Positions 34,701 to 49,700 of a stretch of 50,711 bases of DNA are shown here, piece after piece. A program made the translations under genes and the position numbers. Every line of letters begins with the position of its first letter. Position 1 is the stretch's first letter. Under the pieces are notes generated by a model. That model was given only the letters and a program-made list of their open reading frames with translations, was not told the origin of the DNA and did not search any database. The stretch spans positions 1 to 50,711 of the forward strand of contig JABIPA010000008.1 in NCBI GenBank assembly GCA_018698675.1, read 5' to 3'. Source of the stretch: a bacterium (GTDB taxonomy: Bacteria; Margulisbacteria; Marinamargulisbacteria; JABIPA01).

Positions 34701-37700
34701 TACGCCGGTTCGTTTTGCACGTAGTTTAAGAAACTGGAGAACGTCATCAATCTGAGTATGGTCTAGAATTGTATCTGTTTGTAATTTCTTTTCAATATCT
34801 TGGAAATCGGCGTTTGTTAATTTTTGTTTTAGACTATCGTTTTCAACGACATTTTTAATCGCATTTTGAATACTAATTAGTAGGTGGGGATTATCATCAA
34901 TAGTTAATAGGGTTTCTAAGGATTCCTTTGTAATGGGGACTCCGGTTATGGATGTTGTTGAATTTGCGAGACTAACAAATGTTTCTGATATGGTTTGCTT
35001 TGACTGCGCGGACAGGTGGCCTGACTCTCCAAGTTGTTCGATTAACTTTTCTATCGCTCTACCTTTGTTTTTTGAGTGATTTAAAAAAGAAGGGGATCCG
35101 ATGGTATCTCGAATAATAGCTTCTATTTTTTCTTGTTGTTCAGGGTTATCAAAGGTCTCTTCGATTTGAGATAGGCTTTTACTAACAATATTTAACAATG
35201 TTTGTGGACGTTGTCCGAGATGGTTAAGTATAGAAAGTGACGCTGTCCATTCGTCGCTTCCTCGATTTTCTTCAAACCCTTCGATAACCACGTTTGTTAC
35301 GGCCGTTGGTTGACTTAACAAATATGGACGAATGGTTTTTAAGTGACCGGATGTTGAGAAGCTGCTTAGAATCTCCATGCTTTTTTCGATTGATAATGCC
35401 TGAAACAGGGAAGGATGTTCTTGTAGTTTTTCGATGAGAATTGGTGTTTCTAACTCGTTTATTCCTTTCATCCAATCGAGTATTATTCCTTTTATTTCGG
35501 CTGCACTAAATTTACCGGATCGCGTTAGTTGGGTTTGTAGCTCAGATTGTGATTGAATATCCGAATGATAAATTGTTTCATCTTGTTTAGTTTTCTTTAG
35601 TAGATTAATTGCATGAAGTTTTGACTCCGTTTCCTTAGATAAGGTAGTTGGAGAGGTTGGCAATACTGTCGTTCTAAATGAGTTTGTTTTACTTTTGGAT
35701 AAAAGAAGAGAAACGGTCTCTGCTGATAATGCCGGTGAAATTAGTTCGCCCTGAATTACTTTTTCCAGAGTTTCTGTAATATTTTGACTAAAGGAGCTAA
35801 ATACATGGGGACGAATGAACGGATTTCTAAGTAAGACGTTTAGTGTGTCATTGAATGACTCTGGATAATTAGCTAATGAGGTTTCAAGAACGGTTTTAAC
35901 TAATGTTGAATTACCGGATGTTTTTAAAACGGATTCAAGAATTGGGAGTGATTGGTCTCTGTTATCGGGATCGCTGCATGCAATAGCCATTTCGTTAAGG
36001 CATGCTTGTTTCAGCCCTGCGTCCAATGATTTGAGTGCTTTTAGATAAAATTGGAAATTAGGTGAATCCTTTTGGTCCAATACATGAGCTATGATTTTAT
36101 CTGCTTTTGCCGAATCTAGAGATTCGCTTGGTATATCTGGTGGTAATGAATTTATAAGCGCAGATAACTCATTTTGTGCTCTGAATATGTCATCAAAATG
36201 AGATTCTGGTGGGAACATCGGTCGCAATGAATCGAGCAAACTAAGATCATTGACCTCTAAACTATTAAACATTTGTTCGAGACGATTCTTAGAAATTTCT
36301 GAGAACAGATTTTTAAGTTGGGTTTTTGATTCTAATGGGGAAAGATTATCTTTAATAAATTTGATTAGGTTTTCTGGGTTATCGCTTGCATTCTCTATTA
36401 CATCGATAAGCTTGATTTTTAACGACTGTTTTTGAGTTGACTCTGGAGAAAGTGAGACGGCTACTGCAGCTTCTGATTCTATAGAATTTTCATTTTCTAG
36501 GACATCAAACAGATCTTCTTTTGATAGGTTACTTGCTAGATGTGCACGAAAACTATCTTTGGCTACTTGAGTTGGAAGGCCAACATAAATATAGGATATT
36601 AAGTCTAAATTATCAGATAGATTTTTAGGTAAAAAGTCCAGAGTTTCCCATATTGAATCATCGCCGCTAATAAACCCTAATAATTGGATTCCTTTATCTA
36701 ATCCGGATGGTTGTCCTGCAAAAGGCAAGGTTCTGTTTACTGCATCTACATCTACGGCTTGATTTATTAATCTACTTTGAGCATTTAGTGGTGCTTGTTT
36801 GACAATGTTTGCTGTTAATACTGGGTCATGTGAAAGGTATGTCATTACGGTTTTTAAAGAGTGGCTGTTTTCAACTTTGAAAATTCCGGCTTGAACGAAT
36901 GCCTCACTTATTAATTCGTCTCTTTCGTTGGATGTAACATGGCTATATAGGGTAAACAGTCGGTCTACGGTTTCTGGGTCTGATAAGGTGTTTGACAGTC
37001 CGTTTAAAAATGGATTGTTAGAAGAGGTTCCGAGTCCTTTTAAAGATTTTAAAAAGTCAGGAATTAGGTCTGCCAACGGAGTAAATGATGTATCCGGGTT
37101 TACAATTAGTTCGTGAATTGCGGCCGATGAAAGCGCTTGTCGAGCCTGATTGACTTGTTTTTTTAACTGTTCATTTGAAAGACCTACCTTAAGACCTTTT
37201 TGTTTTTCTTTGTCTCCATTTTCAATTAAGTTTAGTAACTGAATGGTTAGTAGAAGTTGTTGTTGAGGATTTATAAATGTTTGGCCCAGTTTTTCGATGT
37301 CGCTAGCTTCGATTCCGATATCTCTCAATTCGTCTGCATGAGCAAATAATAGTCCGTGAATGTTTTTAAGTTCTGCAGAATAGGATTGTTCTTTCATCGT
37401 GTTTTTTAAAACTTTTTGGCTTAATCTTTGAATTTCGTCGTACAAACCAAATTTTCTTGCTTCAATTTTTTGAATTAATGTTTGTAAATTGGCCATCAAC
37501 CCCGATTGAATATCTTCGGCACCCAAGAGTTGTCGAATTGCTTTTAGATTTTCTATCGATTCAATATGTATAGAGTCAGACGATTGTAAAATGAGTCGCG
37601 AAAATGCATTAAAGTCGTAATTAATTGTTCGCAGTTGGCTAATTTTATTATTTAAAATTTCTTGAGATTCTTCTGGGAATTTCTTTTTATTTGGGGAAGA

Positions 37701-40700
37701 TGCAGATGCAATTCCAAAATGAAAAAATGCAGATACTGATTGTTCAACCTGCTCATCTGACGGGAATGAATTTCTTTTTAATTGAGTAGAACTTAAGGCT
37801 GTCGCTTTAAATAGGTCATCGTTTCTTAATATTGGCATTATATCGTCGTATTCGTTTTCGTAAAACCAGTTAAGTAATGGCGATTCTGAAACGGCTAATT
37901 CAATTTGATAAGGAGAATATGTTCTAGAATTATGAGAAAGGACCTCATCTTCATCTTCAGAATGTTCGCTCGTAATGTCACTTATGCTTGGAGATGGTGG
38001 GGGAGAATGTTCCTCTACATGGATGTCAGCAAGAATTATTCCGTCTTGAGAGTCGTTTAAGGTAGGCATTCTTGGTTCTGGCTTTACAACCAATTCCTTT
38101 GAAAGAGCCGTTATTAGTTGGAAATATATTTTAGGATGTTGCTTTTTGTAAGCTGTAATAGCGAGTGTCGTTTCTTCTTCGTCTCCTGAAAGTAAAATAT
38201 CTCTTAATTCTGTAAGTTGAGGTTTGTTTAATACAACAGCCCCGTTTTTTACGTTAAGCTTACTGACCATTTCCTTTTTCTCTTCGTCTTCGGTTTCACT
38301 AATGGCCGTTAATCGATCAATTGTTTTGAGTAGGGCAGCTCCTTTTTTAACAGAGGTGATAAGCATGGATAATTCTGTCGTAGGCTCTGAGCTAGGGGAT
38401 GGAGGTAGTGAGTTGATTATTTTTAGAAGCTCTTTTGTTGACGTTGCCTTATTTATTTCTGTTAGAACACGGATGTTTCTTGGCAATTCGGGTGCTAGCG
38501 CGGCAATCCATTCCTGTTTAAGAAAACTAATATCTTCTGAATTACTTGTTAGTGATTCAAGACTTGTTCCGTTTTTTATCTCTATTTCTATTAAGCGATG
38601 GTAGTTTTCAAGAGCCTGTAAATTTGCAGATGTTGTCGGTGATTTTCGTTCTTTTTGTGAATCTAGGATGTCATTTTTAATAGATGTCTTTAGTTTCGAC
38701 GAAATATCTTGTACGACTTTGTTTTGGGCAGAATTAGCGATGGTAGTTGTAGAACTTGATTCAATTATAGCAAGGGTATGAGCTCTTAGTTTTGGCAGTT
38801 CTTTTTTTAAGTTATCAACGGTTTCTTTTATTTGCGTATTTAGGGTGGTGTTTAGTTCGTCTAAAACAGCATCTGATAATGGGTTTTCTAATGTCGGTGT
38901 AGGCCTATCATTTCGTTCGGCATAATCGGCTTGAGCTTTTTGAAAATAGAACGGATATACTTTTTCAACGAGTGATTTTGTATCTAAGGTTTCGAGGTAA
39001 TCGAGGTGTTGAATAATCTCTAGTTTTAAACTTACGTTGCCGGGAGCAGTTAATGCTTGTTTCATTAATTTAGTTCCGTTAGTGGATGTTAAGAAAGATG
39101 TTAATTGGGACGATGTCGTTTTTGATAGAACATTTAATAACGTTCGATTTACATTTTCTACAGGAACTGTATCTGATGATAAAGCTGAAAATTCGGCCAA
39201 TTGATTTATTGCTTGTCGGATACCAGGTTCTAAAACAGACCCATTTTGGTCTAATAAAAAATGAGGTGAATTAGATAATAATTCATGGGTATGAAAATTA
39301 TTTTGATTATCAAGTATAGATTCTAATTCATTTTCTAAATTATCGCTGTTTGGGCCAAACACATAGGTTCCGTCTACATTCATTTCAAAAACGCCGCGGC
39401 GAGTAAATTCATTTAGTAATTGAGTGTTTTGCCAATCAACCGGAAGTTCTTCGAATGCGAATGTGTCTCCATCTAAAGGATAAACATCATCAAGCTGAGC
39501 AATAATTGTGTCTGCATGATGTAATTCAATAATTTTTAGAATTGATTTTTCTGAGTCGGGTGCGATCTCATATTTGATGGGAGGACCATCTGGCTTTTTT
39601 GTTATAATTTTTGCATCAATTAATTTTTGAAAAAGAACAGGGTTTGTTTCTAAAGATGTCGCCGGGTTGCTTGTGCCATCTTGAAGTAACGTTAAGGCTT
39701 TTACAATATTAGATAAGCGTTCATTTTTTGCTTGTTGTATATTTCGTAATCGAGGGGATGCTGTACGGTCTCTACCTACTGCGATTTGTTTTTCAATTTC
39801 TTCTCGTATTGTTTTTAGTTGGGTGGTTTTTAACTGTTTAGCTTGGTCTTTAATTCTTTTGGAAGGCGCCAATTGGCCTCCAGTTTCTATGAACGCGGTA
39901 GGATCGATTAAAAGAGACATGAGTAACGAATTACTTTCGCCACTAAACGTGCGTGTGGACGGAGAATAGTTACTTGATTGTCCGATTGATCGAATGATTG
40001 TTTCAGTTAAGCCAAATGCATCTTTTGCACGCATAAATGATTGTGCTTGATTAAGAAGAGTTAGTTCTTCGGGCGATAAATAGTCTTCACGTGCCTTTAT
40101 TTCTAGTTCGTTTAAAATGTCTTCGACGTCGTCTACGTCTAAAGGGATTTCTCCATTAATTTTTTTGGACCCTAATTTTGTTCTAAGCTTCGTTGAAAGA
40201 ATTCCACCAGGGATGTGAGAAAGAAGGATAAGCGAATTTGTTGCGACAGAGGTATAGAAATCTTGCATGGATAGGAGATCTGTTTGACTGAGGTCTGGGG
40301 TGGTGTGATTGGTCATGCTATCTAACAATGCATTTGATAGTGTTGGATTTACTTTATTAAGGTCGCTAAATAAGAAGGCCACAGCCGTTGGGTCTTGAGT
40401 TGCCGCTTTCTGAAGAAAACTTCCGGTCGCATCGATTCCATATCGACTTGAATGGATATCTACCGTACGTACTTGTTCATCGGTACTTATCGTTTTCCCT
40501 AAAAAGGTATCTAAAGACGGTATGGATTGTTGTATACGATATGCATAGTCCAATTTGTTTAAAAAAGTGGCAAAGTCTTTTTCATTGTTCATTCGTTTTG
40601 CTTTTTCTTCGAGTCTACTTTTTATCGTTGAAAGTTGCATGGCTTCGTATCCATTTTTTAATGTTTCTTGAACGGTTATTATTCGTTTAGCTAAGCTTTC

Positions 40701-43700
40701 TGCAAATCTGTCTCGTAAAGCCGGCGTTGTTTGTAGTCGACTAGCTATTTTAACAAGGCCTTGGTGAGCAACGTCTAATTGCATAGCTAGGCCTCTTCCT
40801 ATTGCTTTAGTGACTGCATTTAATTGGCGGTCATCTTGCAAAAACGTTTCAAAATGTTCGTCGTCTAGTTCGTTTAAAGATTGGAGTGATTCGATAAACC
40901 GGTGTTCTTCTTTTTTAAGAAAAACTTCCCGGTTTCTTTGAAGGCTTGTATTGGAAACGAGTTGATTTCTTTCGTCGGTAATTAAGAAGTTTAAACGTGA
41001 TGCCTTTTGCGACTCCACTTGGTCTAGTAATAAAGAAAGGTGCTTCGTTGCTTTTGAACTTGAGTTACCAAGGTACCTCCCAAGGTTTTCTATTATTTCA
41101 TCTCCACTTGTTCCTGAATCGTCTAATAATGAAAGGAAGCTTTGAACTTCATCGACTGAATTTGCGGTCGTTAATAAGTCGGCGATAGTTTCGATATGAC
41201 TTTTAAGCTCTTCTTTTCCTAATATATTTAGTCGTCGGTGACTTGCTTTTTCACGTATATCTGCGCGGATTTCTTCGCTTGTTAACCTTATACCTGGTGT
41301 GAATTCCTCAGAGTATTTGTCAGTTCGAAGTGTGTCTATAAATTGAGATAGAGACTCTCCGTTTTGGACGAAATCAGAATAGCTTACGCCTGGAATGTCA
41401 CCTTGTCCGATTTCGTCAAAGGAAGCGAGAAGGGTATCTGTTTTTGAACCGAGATGAGTCACTTCATCTTTTAATGTATCAGGGACATGTGGAGACCGTT
41501 TGAGACCAGATTTTGTGTAGAGAATTGCTAATGCATTTAGTCGTTTGGATTGTTCATCTGCTGGAAGACCTGCCGATTTAATCGATTTTACGATTCGTTC
41601 CATCGAATTTGTGTCGTTCAATAAATGACGGAGTGGGCCTTTTCTTAGGTCGCTTCCAGAGAGTTCTTTAGCAAGTTCTTGTAATGTATCGCCGTCTAAA
41701 TTAGCAATGCCTTTTAAGGCGTGGTCATGTTTGAAGTTTGATACGGACTCTCCCATTTTTAACCCTTTTAAAACGGCTCCTCTATGTGTTCTGTATGCAA
41801 ATGAATAGGCGGCAAGTCCTGGTAGACCTATGGTTTGACCAAGAATCCTCATCCTTTTTTTCTTAGGAGTATCTGACGAATGGTGAATTGATTTACCATC
41901 GATTTCTAATTTTTTGTTTAGATGTCCAAATAGCTGGCGCTCGTCATAGCTTCCTGCTTCAAATAGTGATGTAGCAGCTAATTTTAAATATTTTTTAGAT
42001 GTTTTTCCTTCATCTGTTCGTTTAGCTGTTTCGGTTAGTGCTTCTGTTAATTTTTTTGCAATGTCTGGATTCTCAATTGTGGCTTTTTGAAAAATGTGAG
42101 CTCCGATTTTCGCTGCTCGTTTTGGGTCTGAAATTTTATCTAAGAGATGTAAGAGTATTTCGGCCATATCCTCAATAGTTCCTGATTTTCTATGGATGAT
42201 TGAGGCAGCTGCTCGTTCGATGGTTAAATAGTAGTTTGCTTCCGAATCAACATTGTCTCTGAAGTCTACTTTGTAGGCGCCGTTCAGTTGTTTCGCAAGT
42301 TCGTGGCCTCTGTGACGGTTAACCCTACTTGGTTTTCCAGAAGCGCCTTCTCTACCAGCATGTGAAACGCTATCGATAATAGAATTTGCAGCGGCTTGTC
42401 TGTTAACACCAACACGTTCTGCTTGCATCGAATGTCTGGTAGCTTTGTCTTGAAAAGCGTCTCCTACAGTTTCTCCTAAAACTATATTCCTAGCTCTTCT
42501 CGCTCCGTCACCCAAATTCGTTCCATAATAAAATGGTGTTTTAACCATCGAGGAAGCCGCATCATGAAGTCCGTTGGAAAGTTTGTTTGGCGCAATGCCA
42601 AATGCAGATGTGATTAAGCCAAGAAGTCTAGGTGCAAGTGATGCAATGGCAGGTAAAAGAGCAAGTGTACTTCCTCCCATTAATCCTGTGAAACTTTCTA
42701 TTCCTTCAAAACTATGAGTTCGGGCATCTTTTGCTGACATGACGTGTATTCCATATTTTTCAGGGTCATTTGCCATGTCCGTAACTTCATCTAAATAATG
42801 GTGCCCACCAAATTGGTCTGTGTCACGAGTTGTCGTAATATCACCTTTTGTTAGCTTTTTCAGAACTTCTTTTAATGAACTGTTGATTGCATGGTATCCA
42901 TCTGAAACTGAATCTGAGGTTAGTTTTTCTGAGCGGGCACTGTTTTTAATCATGCCTTCAATTTTAGACCCAAAGGAAAGGCTAAATCCGCCAAAGTTTT
43001 CGAGCTGTTGAGAGAGTTGATCTGCTTTTAATTTGTAGGCAGCATGCTCTTCTGGGGTTACCGAAACTTTCTTTCCTTTTTCATCTAGTTTAAAGGTTCG
43101 AGTGGCTTCAACACTTGTTCCAATTAGGTCTAAACTTCTTTTTTTAGCCATTAGTCTGTTGAATCCAAGACCAGCATGTTTTAGATAGTGTTCTAAAAAT
43201 TCTTTACGTGATGGGTCTGCCTGAGGGGTTTTAGATTCATCAGCGATTAATATAGCGTCTCGTTGTTGATATATGCTGGCTAAACTAACAGATGGATTGT
43301 ATTTTTCAGGATGTGGAGGCAGCGCTTTTGCGTCTGCATCTTCTTTTAACAGGATGTCTAATGCAGCAGATGTGTCGCCTCGTCTTTGCCGAAGGCGATT
43401 ATAATCGTTTTCTAATGCAGGATTGTTATTGATTTCTAATTTATTTAATTCTAGAGATAATCGTTGTCGTTCTAAAACCAAGAGTGGATTTACTGGTTTA
43501 CCCGAGATATCCATAAATGAGTCCGTGATTTCGGCTAAATTTGCTTGAATTATGTGGAAGTCAGTCGTTTTGTTGCTAAGCTTGTGTGGACGTCCGTCTA
43601 ATATTTCATTTAATTCTTGATCGATGTCTAGTTCATCTTCAGCCGTTAGGATATGAGCACCCAAATAAGAATCTTCTTTTTGCTTTCTTAATGAGTGATA

Positions 43701-46700
43701 GATTGCACCTTTTCCGTCTGGGTTTTTTATTGGGTCTCGGTTACCTTTAACGTCTGGGAATAAGTCTGGAAGGATATTGTCTCCGAATTCATTTCTGACG
43801 CGTTGAATGAGTGTTTTATTTTTTTCGATAGTGTGTTCGAGCGTCGTCTGTGTAGCAGCATCAATTTCAGGAAGGTCTTTTAGTCGGTCTAAAATTACAT
43901 GTCGTCTGTTCTGTAAGCGTTTCTGTATTGCAACGTTTGGTTGTAGGTCAAAAAGTTGCGTGTCATATCGTGAAATATCATTTGAATATTGAGCTATTTC
44001 ACGTCGTCGTTTTTCATCAAGATGTGCACGTGGATTTGTTTCTATTTCTTCTGGTAATTCGGTTTCTAATTGAAAGTCAAATTCGTCACCAAAGTGACCC
44101 ATTTGTGAATTTAATTTTGATTTTAGACTGTCGTCTGATAATAGGTTCGTGTCTGAACTTATATTGAGTTTTACGGATTGGGCAATAAATAGCGTTACGG
44201 TTTGTCCTGTGAATAAGCCTGTTGTTGGGTCTGTTACGGCTAGTTTAATAGGTGTAAATGTTTTTAGTGTGTCTTTATCAGGTTTTTCAAGTTTTAACCC
44301 GCCTTTGTCATCGATCATCATATGGTGGTTCGACGACTCAAAAAAGTTTCTGGATTCTGTAAGGCGTATGAGTTGATCTTGAATAAGCTCTAATTGAGCA
44401 TTTCTTTCTTCTTCTTTTTGTTTTGCTTTAAATGCTTTTTCAGATTCGTTGAATGAATCACTTTCGTCTCGACCAGATGACCCAGACCCAGTATCAAAGG
44501 ATGGGTCTAATGAGGCAATTAACCCTGTGGCTAGCCCCGCTTCTAATAATAAGTTGGATAGAGATTCGTGTCGTCTAATTAGTTCGTCATTTCCTTTGTT
44601 TGATGCGGCAAGGGCATGGATTTGAGTGAGTATGAATTTTGTATCTATCCTATCGTTAGGATGTCGTTCGTCATTAATTTCAAGTAGAAAGTTTTGGAGA
44701 ATTGCATGATTATCTATTGATTCTTTTAGAATATCGTTATTTTTTTTGCCAAAGAATTTGGATTTAAATTTTGAATTTTTGGATGTTTCTTGGATGACAC
44801 TCGTTATTTGTAAAGCAAGATCTTCTGCGTCATTTGTGGACATATGAGTATTAAATAAAAGAGACAAATGTTCTTCTATACCTTCGTAATTATTATCTTC
44901 TCGTCCAAGTATGAATGACGTTGTCGATTTTAATGCAATAAGTTCTTTTTGAATTTGGTCTTTCATATCAGCTTTTAATACTTTGAAATCACTATCTGAT
45001 TTAAGTTTATCTTCTGTGTCTTCGAACCCAGAATAGGCGTCCATTAGGTCAAGGCGCCTGTCGACGCCCATTTCTTCAAAATCGGTCAGTGTTGTGCCTT
45101 TGTTGAAATGTTTTTGAGCGTCTTTTCGTCTGTAAACGGTTGCCCATCCTTCCATGACCTTTCTTGTTTGTTCGTCTGCGGATAAATTGTCATCAAAGCC
45201 CTGTTCTCTAATTGAAAACTTTCGTTGCCGTGCCATCATTATTTGTGGTAACCGATAGATAGCTGCAAGAGGAATTAGTCCTATATTTATTAAAAATTTA
45301 ATAGCATTTAAAGCGTAACGACCTGCTTGTTCTGGGGCTGTTTCATTTTGTGCAGGAATCCCAAATTTTAGTCGTGCTATGGAGTCATCGGCACGTTTAA
45401 ATTTGCTAAAGTTTGCGTCTAGATTAGGGTCGAATTTTCCTGCGGTATAACTTTTGAATTTATCGAGCTTTGCTTTTTTGAATTGTCTATTACCAAAGAG
45501 TTTTCCAAAAGCGGCGGAATCTTTTTCGCTTGGTGAATCCTTCAATGCAAATCGATCTTTGAATTTTTTGGAAAAGTATTGGGCGAAGTATTGATGCGTT
45601 TCTTTATCAGCATCAAGTTCGGCACGCCTTACGGAGACGTTTCCTGCGATAAGAGAGTCTCTTAGAGATTCGTTTTCTAAAGAGGCCGTGCTAAATCCTG
45701 AATAGCCATCATCGTCGCCTCCGAATCCGTCAGAATTTGATTCATCATCAAATTCTGCACCTTCTTCTGAAACGGTAATGTCTTCTTGTTCTGTAGAGCT
45801 TAATGAAAATGTTTCTTCTGATGCAGAATTCAAAATCGCATCAATAAGTAAATATAAAACGGGGTCTGTAAGCGTAAGGATAACTTCTAATAGCTGTTTA
45901 CGTCTGTGTGCTTTTTGAGCGGCTTTCGTTAGAGATGTTGATCCAGGTGAATTTCCAGTGCCCTGAGCCTGTGTATTTTTTAATTTTACGGATTTGTCTG
46001 CTTTTTCAATTTTGTTTTGAATGATTTTTGATGCCGATGTTGTGATGAATGAGGTTGCGCCTTTCTTCATTTCGTCCATGGCTCTGTTAAAAGCAGTGGC
46101 ACGTGCAGATACTCCTTTGAATAAACTATCCATGATTCCTTGCTCACTCGATCCAAATTTATTTAAAACAGACATGATACCTCTGTGAGATCCACTTGCT
46201 TGTTCACCACTAATCTCACCAGATGCTTCTAACTTGGCATCACTTAACGCGAGGCTCATTTCTCTTCTTAATTTTAGTCCTCTGAGTTTTTGTTTGAATT
46301 TTGTTTGAATTCTGGTTAGAACACCTCTGTTAATAGAAAGTCGTCCTCTACCAGTAAATTGTAGGCTTCCTTGATCAATATTAATTGTTCCTCGTTCTGC
46401 TTTGTTTTCGGCGAGTTGTCCTAATCGTTCATTTGTTTGGTCAAGTTCCGCTTGTTTTTCTGGGGATAGGGTTCCACCATTCTCTGCTTTTTCTTTTTCT
46501 AATTCTTCTTTTCTTTTTGTCAGATCAACCGTTTCTTCTTCTTCTTTTTCATCATATGCCATCATTTGTGAGCTTGTTTGTGGTGCTGGTTTTAATGTGG
46601 CCAACCCAAAGACTCCAATAATTAACCTAGAAACGGAGGTCGCCACTCCTTTTGCAAAGGATCGTTGTGCCGATTTTTGGCTATCTCTAAAAAACTTTCG

Positions 46701-49700
46701 CATCGAATTGGTGTCTCCTGCATTTGCGTTTGCTTGTGCGAGAGCAATTCCTAGAAAGGCCAATAATCCAGTGGCCGCGACACTTGTGTTTATTACCGAT
46801 GAATACCAGATTGTGTGTGCCTCTACACGGTTTCCCATTTCTTGAAGAAGATCTCCCATTTCTTGGCTTTGTGCTTGGCTGTAGTTGTCAGATACACTCA
46901 TTAAAGCGTCTATGACGCCTGCAGAACTGGCGGCTCCATAAGATTTTCTTAGTGTGGTTAATTTCGCATTATAAAGTGTTTTTTCAATCATCAATAACAT
47001 GCTTCTGATAGTTGCTGTTCGTAATAGTTCTTGCTGCGTATCTATAACTTGCGCATAGTTTATTTCTCTAAATAGAAGAACGTCTTCCGAATTTGATCTG
47101 CGTGTACCTTGAGTTAATAATTTTTGAAGTGTTCCACGTTCTTCGTATTCAATTTTATGCCATGGCGCAATTTGATACGCGTCTCGTAATGTTTCTGCTT
47201 GTGATGCTTCCCAATACGGGATTCCTTCTTGGCGTAATGTATTTTGACCGACGGTTAAGGCGCTTTGATCGATTTGTTCGCCTGTGACAGGATCCCTCTG
47301 AATAGAGAATGGATTTGGATTTTCATCATCTACTGTATACATTTGGTAATTAGAATCTGATCGTAATTTGTCTTGTTCTAACTTGTCTGCAAATAATTCA
47401 TCAGAATATAGTCCTGTAAATTTGTTTGGGTCGTATGAAAAAGCACCTTCTGTACGTTTGTAATTGGACCATTGTCCTGCATAGTCCCCAAAGTTTTCTA
47501 AAATAGTCATTCGTAATGATTCGGTTGCCGTTTCTTTTGCTAATATGGCAGCGTCTCTACCACCTGGAGGTAAAAAGGCAAGTAGTGATGCTGGAATATC
47601 TAATTGTGTCATCAATGAATCGTAAAACTTAGTGTAGATACTTTTGTCTTTGTCAAAATTTTGCATGGACGCTTGTTGGAAAATTGATATTTCATGCTTA
47701 AGACTTTCTATTATTCCTTGCTCTTGTTGAAGAATAGCTTCGAACTGACTCCCGTATTTATGCATTGAACCAGATTTTTGTATGTTAAACATTGCAGACC
47801 AAACGCCTTCAATTGCATCATAATATGATTTTAAAATACTCATAAATGCACGAAGGACGTTAAAGTGCGCGGTTAGTTCAGGGTTTTTTGTTGCTAGTTT
47901 TGTGGCTTCAATCGTTATTGCACCATCGCCTCTATTCGTTGCAAACTCAGGTGTCCCTTTAACTATTTCAGAGTTATTTGTTTCGCCTATGCCGTAGTTT
48001 AATGTGAAATCTCCGTACGCATCCCCATCGCTATGAAGTTTATTAATTGTATTTCGTGCGGACATTAGTTGCGACGTGAATTTACTTTCATAATACGCTT
48101 GTTCCGTATCTGTGAACGCGAATAAATTATCTGGGTCTGCGGCAAGTCCTTCTGATATGTCGTCTGCTTGGTTGATATAACGCTGGGTCCATAAATGACT
48201 ATAATGGTTTGTTCCTGATGCGGACCCTTCTTGCATGATAACCGGACGATTCCATTCTGGAGTGTTTACTTCGAGGTCATAATATTCCCACGTTGCATAA
48301 CTGGATTCGATTATAGACGAACCTAATTGGTTAATTGCGAATGACCAGTAAGTAGGTAATGCTAAATGAGATCCAGTAACTGCAAATGCGGATGCCAATG
48401 CAGCTCCCGATGCAGTTGCTCCGGCCAATGTAGCAATATGGGCCGCGTTTTTTGCATTTTTTGCAATTAAATACCGATAATCTTTGTAATACTGAATTTG
48501 AGCTTTAGTAAAATCGGTAACTGAAGAATGCATTTCGAGAAATTGAGAATACATTTGGTCAAAGGAACCGGTAAGTTTGCCGATTTCCATATCTAAGGCT
48601 TGTTCAGTCGCTGAGGCTATTGCCTTACTTGAAGAGGTTCCTTCTGTGCCTCCAATTTTTTCGGCTTCTTCTTGTTTTTTGTCCATGATTGTTTGTTTAA
48701 GAATCAATGCTTTTCTTAGCATGTTTTCAAAAATGGTCATGTAATTTCTAAATTCTTCTAATTTAGAGAGTTTAATATCAACAAATGTTGAGTTGTTATA
48801 TCCATATTCTTGATCTCTTGATGCCGTGAAAAATGTTGTTGGGAGTGTCTCTGTGACGTCAGCATTTTGTCCAGATAAGAGGTTAACATTGTTTTCTGAG
48901 AGTCCTTGGGCCATTCCGTAAATATTTATATCTTGAGGACCTCTTCCGAGTCCTCTATCTATAAGTGCTTCAAGTCGAGTTGTGTCATTTTTTAAGTCGG
49001 CAATAAGTAGTCTAATATTTAATTTTTCTGTTGGAGATGTTCCTGTTTCGCCATCTCCCTCAATAAGATCCCATATATTTTTTCCAAAATAGGCGCCTGT
49101 ATACTGATTTTTGCTATTTGTGATTTCATCATACTCAGGATCATCGGAACTTATGTCTCCCCAAAGAGAAATACCTGCATCGATTCGGCGGCCCTGGTTT
49201 ATTCCGGATTGATAGGTTGCATCTGAACCGTCCAGGTAGTGCTCCATCATATCTGCCATTTCGTTTGTATTGGCTGTCATAACGTGGCCAAATATTCCAT
49301 TTACTTGGTTTCGCACTCGACTTCTTACAAAACTAAAGGAGTGCGTCATCCCGTCTACTATGCCTGAAGCCATTCCTTCTAATAGGTTTTGGTTCGCAAA
49401 TAATTCGACATCTAATTTAGCCTGTTCATAGTTCGCTCTATTTTTATTTTGCACAAGAGATGTGATTTCTCCTGAAATTTCTTGGACACTTGATCCAACT
49501 TTTTGTTGCCATTTATTAATACTGCTTGCAATTTTTTTTCTAACTTTTTGAGCATCATTACGAGATCGAGAAAGTTCTTGTTTTGCGCCGGCTGATACCG
49601 ATGAATCTAAAATTTCATGAGCTTCTTTTAAATGGTATTCAGCTAAAGAATTGGCCATGTGAAAAAGTAATGTAAATCGATTAATGAGCCGACGAGTCGT

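Noticed and set aside
46402-46845. 147-residue open frame on the plus strand inside the colossal gene
   Set aside because: It is fully antisense to a continuous coding frame, has no ribosome binding site or recognisable domain, and its Ser/Phe-rich composition is what an antisense shadow gives.
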